Shown: positions 59,401 to 64,000 of the stretch, piece after piece
How the letters are laid out: every line of letters starts with the position of its first letter
Position numbering within the stretch: the first letter of the stretch is position 1
NCBI RefSeq assembly: GCF_021462225.1
Contig: NC_061817.1
Span: 8,653,327 to 8,717,326 of the forward strand
DNA length: 64,000 nt
Direction: 5' to 3'
From: Girardinichthys multiradiatus
Taxonomy: Eukaryota > Chordata > Actinopteri > Cyprinodontiformes > Goodeidae
Made by a program: the position numbers and the translations under genes
Notes under the pieces: model-generated
Seen by the model: only the letters and a program-made list of their open reading frames with translations
The model's database searches: none
What the model was told of the DNA's origin: nothing

Positions 59401-62263
59401 AATGTGACACTAGATAATTTCAGTTAGGAGCTGGTCGTTATGGCTTTGTAGAATAAAGTAAATAAGTAACATTATTTTCACTTTTAGCTGTTTTTCCCTT
59501 AAATTTAGGTAGTGTAGTAGTACCCACTGTTAAGTATTTCCAGAAAAAATACCTACCCAAATCTGAAAATCATACGTGAGCCTGCAGTCAAAAAAGAGGA
59601 CTTGGAAACCTGAATGTGCTGTTGCAGGAGGCTGATTCACAAGAAATATGATTTAAGAGATGCAACAGTATTAAAATAATTATCAGACACATTTCAATAA
59701 ATAATTTTATCAAAAGGGTAGTGAAATGCAATAAATGTTCTGTGTGAATTGTTTTTAAGACTTGAAGCAAGTGCAAACAAATTCAAAAGGAAAACCTAGA
59801 GGTAGATTAAGAAAGAGCTCACCCTCAAGGTACTGTCATTAACACCTTAATTGGAAGAAAACGGAGGCTAATTGAGTGATGCATGATGGACCTGCATTAA
59901 AATCATGATTCAAGAACGACTTCTGATGCAAGTCTAATATCAATGAAACATGGAGGCTTGAATGAAAATGTAAAAAATCACCATTAATTGAACTCTTGGG
60001 TGTACAGAAATACATTTATTTTTAGGACCCTTTTTTTTTTAAATGGAAAGTAGATTTAAAGATAGGTAGCATATTTGTAGCAGGAAAGCAATAAAACAAC
60101 TTGTTGGTGGTAAAACTGGGCAGTGAGCCATACGACCATGGTGTCAAAAACAACCACTGAAGCTGAATATACTGGTTTGTTCATATGAGTAAGTGAATGT
60201 ATGTTTGTCTTCTTCAGATCTTTGACAGCCTGGATGGTAAACGCTGCAGTTTGCTGCTTGGCAATGCCGGCATGGGGAAAACAACTCTGATCAAGAAGCT
60301 GTGTCTCGACTGGTCCAAAGACTGCATACCTCAGTTTGACTTTGTCTTTTTATTGGATGGCAAACAGCTCACTTTAACAGAACCTGTCCACAGCCTCCAG
60401 ACACTGCTGCTCAGCCGGTCCTCCTTCGCTCCCCCCTGCATGGACCCTGAAGGAGTGTACGCTCAGATCCTCGCAGCTCCTAAACGTGTTCTTGTTGTTT
60501 TTGATGGGTTTGACGAGCTGCGGGACTATGAAATGCTGCTTCAGACTCAGGAGAAGGACTTGGTAGCCTCACTGCAAAAAGACAGCAAGGCTCAGGCATT
60601 TACAGTAAAGCAGCTGTTCTCAGGGATTCTTCAGAGGGTTCTGCTTCCAGGCTGCATGCTCCTCCTCGCCATCCGCCCAAGAGGCACCGCCAGCCAGTTG
60701 CTCCGCCGCACAGATAGCTTTCTGGAAGTCTGCGGATTTACTCCAGCAAATGTGGAGACGTATGTGTCCCAATACTTCTCTGATCCTGAACTTAGAGCAT
60801 CTGCTTTGGACTATCTAAAAATCTGCAACTACCTGCATCTCCTTTGCTGGAACCCCGGACTCTGTCACTTAGTTTGCAACGTTTTACAACAGTGCAAAAG
60901 TTCAGATGCCTTACCAAGAACTTTAACCACCCTCTGTCATAAGGTGCTCTGTTTGAAAATGGAAAAAGACAGAGGAAGCCCAGAGTCACTTGTTGAGCCC
61001 AAGAGCCAAAAAACTGTTGAACCGATAGAAGAAACAGAAATCTCAAACAATTCTCAGGGAAGGAGAGGACACAAAAATAATCGAACAAGGGCCAGAGCGG
61101 TAGCACGCATTTCTTCTCGCAGCCAAAGGGCAAGGAGGATGAAAGGACAGGAGAAACTGGAAGAGGAGAATGCTTGCGAGGACACAAACAGGACAGAGAG
61201 CAGAGAGTTGCTGTCCCAGCTTTGCTCTTTAGCCTGGGAAGGGGTCAAATCTAACTCATCTGTTGTTCCCAGAGAACGAACTATTTCCACCAAACTGAGA
61301 GCGTTCAGCTTGAAGGCAGGCCTGCTACTGTCTCAGTCACTCATGAAAAGGACACCTGCCAAATTAGAGGACAGTGAAGGAGGAGGACGAGAAGTTAACA
61401 ATGGGACGGTAGGAGTAGAGGAGAAAGAGAGCAAACAAAAAGGAGGAAATGCAGAAACCTTTGATGAGTGTGAAGACAACATTCTGTTGTGGGCCAACCC
61501 TTTCCTTCAAAGTTATATGGCTGCTGTCCATTTGTCGTTGTCAAGGTAAATGAAAACTGTATTCTTCAGTTGATAATAAAGATTAAAATATGTTACTGAA
61601 AGGCATCTGCCTGTTCAGCTCGCATTATAATGGATCAGCCACCTGTCCTTTCCATCTCCTGGTCTTTTTTGGTCTTTTACTTTCAGTACTGCATTTCCCT
61701 CACCCACTCCGGTGCTTGTCTCTCTCCAGGACTGTGACAGACCGCTCCTTTCTCCAGACCCTGCCTTTCCAGACGGGTGCAAAAGGCCGGCGGAAATCTC
61801 AGAGGGAGGAGCTGGAGCTCACACAGCGGTTCGCATTGGGCCTCTTGTTCCACAACAAGACGGAGCTACAGATGCTTCATTCATACTCAGACACTGTCTT
61901 TAGGGACATGGTTGCCAGCAAGCAGGCTTTGGTGATGAAACACCTAGAAGGTCTGTCCTTCGGGGACCTGAGTTCAGCTCAGATCTTGGAGATGTGCAAC
62001 TATGTCTATGAAGCAAGTTTCACACACAAAGAGAATGGACGGAACACCGGTGGCAAAATGCTGGCCCTTCTGGCGGTACATATTCCTGAATTTTTATCAT
62101 TCCGGGGTGTTCCTCTCAGCCCTCCGGATGTGTTCACAGTACAGAACGCTCTCAGTAGGGGTGGAGCTGAGGGCAGAAGTTTCTGTTTGGATCTTGAAGA
62201 CTCTGGGATACACATCTGTGGACTTAGAGCTTTGGTGGGCCTCAGCAACATCAATACCTACAG
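37078..62263 (+). CDS. ciita: CIITA, MHC class II transactivator (14 exons, 3' end outside window)
   Basis: Exons: 37078-38407, 47674-47730, 52326-52364, 52456-52539, 52983-53078, 53160-53219, 54937-54984, 55609-55839, 58568-58618, 58725-58838, 58927-58980, 59076-59293, 60218-61545, 61730-62263. All introns are GT-AG and phases agree (phase 1 up to exon 11, then 0, 2, 2), giving 1414 residues before the LRR exons. CIITA is the NLR-family coactivator that docks on the RFX/NF-Y enhanceosome to switch on MHC class II genes in the nucleus. Diagnostic features are the CARD-like start of dendritic-cell type I CIITA, acidic exons 3-4, the RSGKNTNRCLDKEL segment before the NACHT, P-loop GNAGMGKTT, FDGFDEL, RPRG, and the closing LDLEDSGIHICGLRALVGLS, which parallels human LDLRSTGICPSGLGSLVGLS. 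Total length already exceeds human CIITA. Confidence 0.94.
38408..39780 (+). other. ciita intron 1, 5' part
   Basis: AT-rich and non-coding, with no recognised element. A 62-codon ORF at 38946-39134 has no splice signals or family resemblance. Confidence 0.45.
39781..40440 (-). pseudogene. Degenerate Tc1/mariner transposon (reverse)
   Basis: The order of blocks matches reversed fish Tc1-like transposons: ATCATCAAACAAATTTAAAA, TGGCAATGAGTCTTTTACA, GGATCACTGTCCTACTGCA and ACCATCACACTACTACCAAC. There is no usable frame. It shares segments with the relic at 46080-47066. Confidence 0.6.
40468..40797 (+). repeat. Dispersed teleost repeat (ATATAGCGCTTTA type)
   Basis: Contains ACTTGTATAATG, GATATAGCGCTTTAAGG, a run of CACATTCACACAC and an ACCTGAGCC end. 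Same broad family as 15139-15345. Confidence 0.45.
40850..41157 (+). pseudogene. Degenerate Tc1/mariner transposase 3' fragment
   Basis: The + strand around 40910-41000 preserves the third catalytic region of a Tc1 transposase (SPDLNPIEHLWDVVEQE-like, here frameshifted). It ends at about 41155 in a decayed terminal repeat, TTTTTTCACAGCACTGTGTA. Confidence 0.6.
41409..41638 (+). other. Orphan exon-like ORF in ciita intron 1
   Basis: From 41441 to 41638 there is an open frame preceded by a TCCACAG acceptor and followed by a GTAATTT donor. It encodes about 66 residues, with an acidic end (NLLEVFDAAEICYTVEEHTA, then ESSEDLSGAETPD). The 16-bp acceptor region is duplicated in tandem (41409-41424, 41425-41440), making two identical acceptors. 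Phase is 2 in and 2 out, which does not fit ciita exons 1 and 2 (both phase 1), and the ciita frame hits stops. It could be an alternative exon needing another partner, a relic exon, or chance. Confidence 0.35.
41639..42212 (+). other. ciita intron 1, unassigned segment
   Basis: No coding or repeat signature recognised between the orphan ORF and the nested transposons. Confidence 0.45.
42329..43896 (+). mobile_element. Tc1 transposon with ~210-bp inverted repeats and TA duplication
   Basis: Both ends read CAGGTCCTTCTCAAAAAA inwards, and the inverted similarity extends about 210 bp with few mismatches. TA flanks it at 42327-42328 and 43897-43898. It is inserted in an older, oppositely oriented Tc1-like element in ciita intron 1. 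Its ends are intact and its ORF is open, so it is probably one of the youngest insertions here. Confidence 0.93.
42657..43619 (+). CDS. Tc1 transposase, open but with an apparent ~15-residue deletion
   Basis: 320 codons from ATG at 42657, in a good context (CATCATGG). The N-terminal half has paired helix-turn-helix DNA-binding units (about 1-110; KTQKDISERIGCSQSAVSRH at 23-42) and a basic GRKKCGRKR linker. The catalytic DD34E part has FSDESKF, QHDLVPAHS and SPDLNPIENLW. Tc1 transposases are usually about 340 residues. Here YRCRIPQ joins directly to TWATEKQHW, whereas family members have about 15 residues (of KPLL...KRL type) in between, so an in-frame deletion is inferred. It moves Tc1 DNA by cut-and-paste, but activity of this copy is doubtful. 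Confidence 0.9.
   Translation: MGKTADLTAVQKATIDTLKQEGKTQKDISERIGCSQSAVSRHLSGKSVGRKKCGRKRCTTRRGDRTLRKIVEKGRFQTLGDLRKQWTESGVETSRATVHRRVQEMGYRCRIPQTWATEKQHWTVAQWSKVLFSDESKFCMSFGNQGARVWRKTGEKEMPKCQKSSVKYPQSVMVWGAVSAAGVGPLCFIKGRVNAASYQEILEHFMLPSAEKLYGDEDFIFQHDLVPAHSAKTTGKWFTDHGITVLNWPANSPDLNPIENLWDIVKRTLRDSRPNTLDELKAAIKASWASIRPQQCHRLIASMPRRIEAVISAKGFPTKY
44245..44345 (+). pseudogene. LINE reverse transcriptase fragment (L2-like)
   Basis: About 25 codons of the + strand read DYCNGVFTGLPKKSIRQLQL and then IQNA, the [16 protein letters not shown] segment near the C-terminus of L2-like RTs. No more of the element is recognisable. Confidence 0.6.
44630..45005 (-). pseudogene. Rex3 5' endonuclease-region fragment
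   Basis: On the minus strand this GC-richer block contains GGAATGTCACC-like sequence (here GATGTTGAATGTCACCCCG) and the CTGGACTCTCTCCTACTC stretch, which belong to the start of the Rex3 endonuclease ORF. It is truncated at both ends and frameshifted, in ciita intron 1. Assigned by memory of Rex3 layout. Confidence 0.6.
45006..46079 (+). other. ciita intron 1, unassigned segment
   Basis: AT-rich with no recognised exon or element. Confidence 0.45.
46080..47066 (-). pseudogene. Degenerate Tc1/mariner transposon (reverse)
   Basis: The left part has TTTGCCATATTATCACATTT and CAAATCATCAAATTG; the middle has TTACCACTGTTCCATTTTTT and TAACTGTTTCCAGATGG; the right end has GGGCAAATACTTTTTCAGAG. These are in the order of a reversed fish Tc1 relic that has lost most of its transposase. 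Related to the piece at 39781-40440. Confidence 0.55.
47674..47730 (+). CDS. ciita: ciita exon 2, with a possible alternative start
   Basis: Spliced in phase 1 it reads DAKMQEFDQDSLSLSDLLP. The internal ATG (47682-47684), in context CCAAGATGC with A at -3, opens directly into the acidic exons 3 and 4 (DDDISNFLDDDYL, then LLNFEEQ). In human CIITA the promoter III/IV products start at an equivalent point without the CARD. So this Met may be the start of a shorter, CARD-less isoform from an internal promoter. Confidence 0.85.
47811..48092. mobile_element. Tc1-derived MITE, copy 2
   Basis: Begins CAGTCATACTC after TA (47809-47810) and ends AATTTAACTG before TA (48093-48094). 282 bp, non-coding, sharing internal blocks with 3492-3833. 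Inside ciita intron 2. Confidence 0.65.
48180..48615. repeat. Probable decayed DNA-transposon segment
   Basis: Blocks such as ACATTTCACAAGGTTGGAGCA and GACTGCTCCTCTTTACACAA are reminiscent of a dispersed fish transposon relic. No ends or ORF are defined. Confidence 0.3.
48620..51640 (+). mobile_element. Rex1 (Babar/Rex1) LINE, near full length but mutated
   Basis: It starts near CCATGGCAACGGGGTTGTTTC. The endonuclease part is split by stops and frameshifts into 48635-49003 and 49075-49491. The RT part is open for 655 codons (49605-51572). DNA around 50612 (TTCTCCAGTGCATTTAATAC) and 51160 (GAGCAGACTGTACTTCTTGA) matches the conserved Rex1 stretches used for detection in fish. The 3' end has CCCTTTGGGATTAATAAAGT and a short AATTTAATT-type tail. 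It occupies ciita intron 2 in the sense direction. Confidence 0.9.
49605..51572 (+). CDS. Rex1 reverse transcriptase ORF
   Basis: 655 codons. N-terminal linker from the endonuclease about 1-190; RT fingers and palm about 190-480, with FDFSSAFNTI (first catalytic Asp) near 340 and YSDDSAV (the DD pair) near 430. The RT block usually reading GxPQG(S/T)VLSP is GAPQRTVLSP here, with Arg for the invariant Gly, which probably disables it. The C-terminal part has WRCN...AIYKNGQSRLYFLRKL and ends ISIYNGSL. RT and endonuclease serve target-primed reverse transcription, but the endonuclease is already broken upstream. Confidence 0.85.
   Translation: MTECVTDYINFCVGNIIPNRTVRCFPNNKPWITSDLKNLLNKKKRAFREGDRELLRIIQKQLKVKIRDSKEVYKKKLESKLQQNNIRDVWSGMKKITGFKQKDDQTDEGLDRANELNTFFNRFSLDTSSASSCSAHRKTDIPPSFDPQLSCHTSNVLFSTSPMYPSASKCLPSTKSEDADASFTSTFHLCVSRSQVKMQLERLNRNKTAGPDHVSPRVLKGCAEQLCGILQHLCLAWPRRRFRCCRRPPVLFRYQRKLNPSVLNDYRPVALTSHIMKVLERLLLAHLSKQTVNHQDPLQFAYRCGDGVEDAIIHLLQETHCHLDKASSTVRIMFFDFSSAFNTIQPDLLCQKLQKTQVEASTISWIKDYLTNRPQLVRLKGCESNQIVSSTGAPQRTVLSPFLFTLYTSDFQYKTDSCHLQKYSDDSAVMGWIRDGQEAEYRKVVDRFVAWCGNNHLMLNVTKTKEMIVDFKRNRNKSKTISIMGQEVEVVEEYKYIGVHLDNRLEWRCNCEAIYKNGQSRLYFLRKLRSLGVCSKMLHIFNKSVVESVISSAIICWGSSIRARDLKKLIKLIKKAGSVLGTPLEPLEIIVERRILHKMKNIMDNSEHPLHETVLQQQSVFSQRLLQICCKTERYRRSFLPTAISIYNGSLRKPS
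51641..52325 (+). other. ciita intron 2, 3' part
   Basis: No recognised element. Acceptor TTCCAG at 52325. Confidence 0.45.
52983..53078 (+). CDS. ciita: ciita exon 5 with nuclear-localisation-like basic run
   Basis: Encodes DPPVALEANHKEQKEQSQPT and then DKIKPKRKRQR. KPKRKRQR is a classic monopartite nuclear-localisation pattern. Exon 6 (53160-53219) continues basic with RVKRQKA. CIITA works in the nucleus, so this is a likely import signal. Phase 1 at both ends, so the exon could be skipped without shifting the frame. Confidence 0.85.
53220..54017 (+). other. ciita intron 6, 5' part
   Basis: No exon or defined element recognised. Confidence 0.45.
54018..54159 (+). mobile_element. Short L2-tail-like retroposon with 13-bp TSD
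   Basis: TGCTTATATAAAT is repeated at 54018-54030 and 54147-54159. The 116-bp insert runs from TGGACTGGCAACCTGTC to AAAATTACTGACTGACTG. It lies in ciita intron 6, same orientation as the gene. Confidence 0.8.
55840..56399 (+). other. ciita intron 8, 5' part
   Basis: Nothing recognised. Confidence 0.4.
56400..57500 (+). pseudogene. Degenerate full-length-size Tc1/mariner transposon
   Basis: The right part keeps Tc1 3' sequence: ACGTGGTGATGGCAGCATCA, then AAGCTGGTCAGAGTTGATGG, then a decayed PNPIENLW region (ATCTAATTGGGAATGTGGCA) and a CTGAAAACAAATGCC-type terminus. The left part from about 56400 resembles the matching 5' half. Frames are destroyed. Same family as 2225-2710. Confidence 0.6.
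57501..58567 (+). other. ciita intron 8, 3' part
   Basis: AT-rich, no exon or element recognised. A short palindromic stretch (AGAATGTATCACATTCTAAT) lies near 58379. Confidence 0.45.
59294..60217 (+). other. ciita intron 12
   Basis: Donor GTAAGA, acceptor TCTTCAG. No coding signal or defined repeat recognised. Confidence 0.5.
60218..61545 (+). CDS. ciita: ciita exon 13: NACHT ATPase
   Basis: 442 codons, product residues from about 795. P-loop GNAGMGKTT at 809-817, KRVLVVFDGFDELRDY (Walker B and extended acidic box) near 885-899, and LLLAIRPRGTAS (sensor region) near 942-953. The helical subdomain follows. Compared with human CIITA, a hydrophilic insert of about 75 residues interrupts the segment between LTTLCHKVLCL and RELLSQLCSLAWEG; it is Arg-rich in the middle (RTRARAVARISSRSQRARR). 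A second Gly/Glu/Lys-rich insert precedes NILLWANPFLQSYMAAVHL. One very large exon carrying the NACHT is normal for NLR genes. Confidence 0.95.
61730..62263 (+). CDS. ciita: ciita exon 14: post-NACHT helical region
   Basis: 177 full codons, phase 1-in (one base) and phase 2-out. Matches the human CIITA segment that leads into the LRRs: SAQILEMCNYVYEAS aligns with the RQLLELLHCAHEAE area, PEFLSFRGVPLSPPDVFTV with the LSFLGTRLTPPDAHV area, and the end LDLEDSGIHICGLRALVGLS with the LDLRSTGICPSGLGSLVGLS area. The phase-2 donor suits the following phase-2 LRR exons, which are beyond the window. Confidence 0.93.
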
Positions 62264-64000
62264 GTAAAACTAACTACTTCTAAAAATTGTCCAAAATTAA
62301 TAATGCAATAATCTGTTTATTTGCATGGTTTCCAAACTGATAACTGCAGTTATCTGTAAGCTGAATAAGCAAGAATTATCTGTGAGCTAATGCTTTTAGG
62401 CCCAAACAGCCAAAAAGGTGAACCGTTTAAACATGTGATTTTTGAGTTATACTGATCTAGTTATTTTAATAATAATACACAGTCATCAGGCTTACATCAC
62501 AAAGAGATTTTTTTAATCTCTATTTTGAAGGGGGTTTAGAAAATCTTAGTTTGTCATTAAACCTTTTCATGGTAATTGCAAGTTGTGCATAAAATCTCAG
62601 TTTTCAGAATATCGAGGTTAATGTCGACAGAGCCTTTGTTTCATCCAAAACCTCAGTTCAAAGAGCCACAGGTACAATTTGAAGCAAACGACAACAAACC
62701 AGCAGAACCAGCTGGTAGCTACATAAGTTGTGTTCGATTTACCTCTATAGGTGGAACTTGGAATAACATTAAATCCAACGTAATCACATTCCAGGTTCCA
62801 AGTCCACAAACCAGTTGGAATTTGTTATTTGAAATGTGACCATTTAACTATTATTAGCCATACAAGCTAATAATGTACTGTAGCAACATTGTTATTAGGA
62901 GGTTGTAAAATACTGTTTAGAATGTTTGAGTAGGTACTAACTGCTACTTTATTACAGAGATCACTTGTTGCATACAAGCCAGCCACTTTGGATTTAGAGG
63001 TCAGGGTCAATGGAAAAATCATTTTTATGTTGGTGTGTAGCAGGTCTTGGAAACCTCCAATGTTCCCTCTTGGTATTTGGACCACATTGGACTGCTTTAT
63101 TAATTCCCTGTTCAATTTTCTCTGTTAAATAACCCGACAAGCCAATGACGTCCAAGTCAGTTGGTACCATTGTGTAAAAATATCGTGGGAAAATGTGTAT
63201 TCAATGAGATGGAGCACCTTCACGCCTCATGTTTCCTGTTTACGACTAAGATTCAGCAAACCTCAAGCAGCTTGTTAACAGAAGTCTGCTTCTGTATCTG
63301 TCAGTTTCTAAATACAACTTCTGTGCTCTTGCACTTTCAGCTAAATCTTACGCTAAAATGAGGGCAAAGTGAAATGAAAGGTTTGTAATATTTCTCTAGC
63401 TTGCATACGGTGATCTGTCACAACTCAAGGATGCACTGCAGAGATAAACAAAAATATGCGAAAGCACAATAAAAAAAATATGCGAAAGCACAGAAAGCTG
63501 CAGCATATTGCAGTGGGATAAAAAACTAGCTCAAAATTAAATTTAATCTTCTCAAATGCAATTTTTACCGCTTAAACAGAAAGTTCTTGTTCCTGAAGAT
63601 AATAATACAGTTAAAGTGTCCCCTTGAGACTCAGGTGTGCAGAATAAGGCTTTGGACAATCTCTGTGTGTTTTTCAATGAAAACAATGCAACAAAAGATA
63701 ATTAAAAGCAAATCCACTAATTTAGAAATTAATCTTTTCGCAGCTAAAAAAGATCTAAAATACACATCTTGAACATCACATTTCGAGATTTTGGACTCCA
63801 GAAAACCTCAGTAAGTTCAGTGATGGGAACCACACTGAGGATGTGCTCTTCAACTAATTACTTTACAGCTATCAACTTTTAACCACAAATGGAAACCCAC
63901 ATTTTTCAGCTCACTGACAGTATGTATGATATAAGAGATGTGTATTGTATATGACACTTTTGGAAGCGACACGGTAACCTTTCTACATGTCGATAAACCA
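62264..64000 (+). other. ciita intron 14 (5' part)
   Basis: No LRR-like exon found to the window end. A near-tandem repeat of ATATGCGAAAGCACA occurs at about 63455-63495. Otherwise featureless. Confidence 0.5.

Noticed and set aside
60197..60217. ATG at 60197 as the start of a NACHT gene
   Set aside because: The seven codons MYVCLLQ precede the acceptor at 60217; exon phases join this exon to the upstream ciita exons.

Overview
The window is nuclear DNA of a ray-finned fish, most probably a percomorph teleost. The evidence is intron-split vertebrate genes with GT-AG junctions, an AT-rich background, and a repeat load typical of teleosts: Rex1 and Rex3 LINEs, Tc1/mariner transposons, L2-like fragments, a long-terminal-repeat (LTR) retrotransposon and a solo LTR. 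No species is assigned.

Two host genes lie head to tail on the + strand. nubp1 (8789-30738) is complete: ten exons give a 322-residue cytosolic Fe-S assembly ATPase with its N-terminal four-cysteine cluster, P-loop and CPxC motif. ciita, the MHC class II transactivator, begins at 37078 and runs off the right end. Fourteen in-phase exons encode a CARD-like N-terminus, a long acidic region, a basic nuclear-localisation-like exon, Pro/Ser/Thr-rich exons, the NACHT ATPase and the start of the C-terminal region; the LRR exons lie beyond the window. NUBP1 and CIITA are also near neighbours in mammals, so this is conserved linkage.

Layout. 1-8.7 kb: intergenic DNA with an 897-bp solo LTR flanked by a 5-bp duplication, short retroposons, MITEs, a Tc1 relic and a 2.7-kb G-rich, A-poor tract. 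8.8-30.7 kb: nubp1; intron 3 holds a 5'-truncated Rex3 with a 12-bp target-site duplication, and intron 7 (13 kb) holds Tc1 relics, a possible solo LTR and a young gag-only LTR retrotransposon of unusual structure. 31-37 kb: intergenic, with a short retroposon, an internally deleted Rex3, and possible IRF, GAS and TATA elements before ciita. 37-64 kb: ciita; intron 1 holds an almost intact Tc1 nested in an older antisense Tc1-like element plus an unexplained exon-like ORF, and intron 2 holds a near-complete but mutated Rex1.

Biology. NUBP1 supplies cytosolic and nuclear Fe-S cluster assembly. CIITA is the inducible coactivator of MHC class II transcription. Nothing suggests that they act together; the shared locus is inherited synteny. 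The most distinctive observations are the 443-codon first exon of ciita, the extra primer-binding site and LTR fragment at one end of the LTR element, and a set of four very short retroposons with clean target-site duplications.
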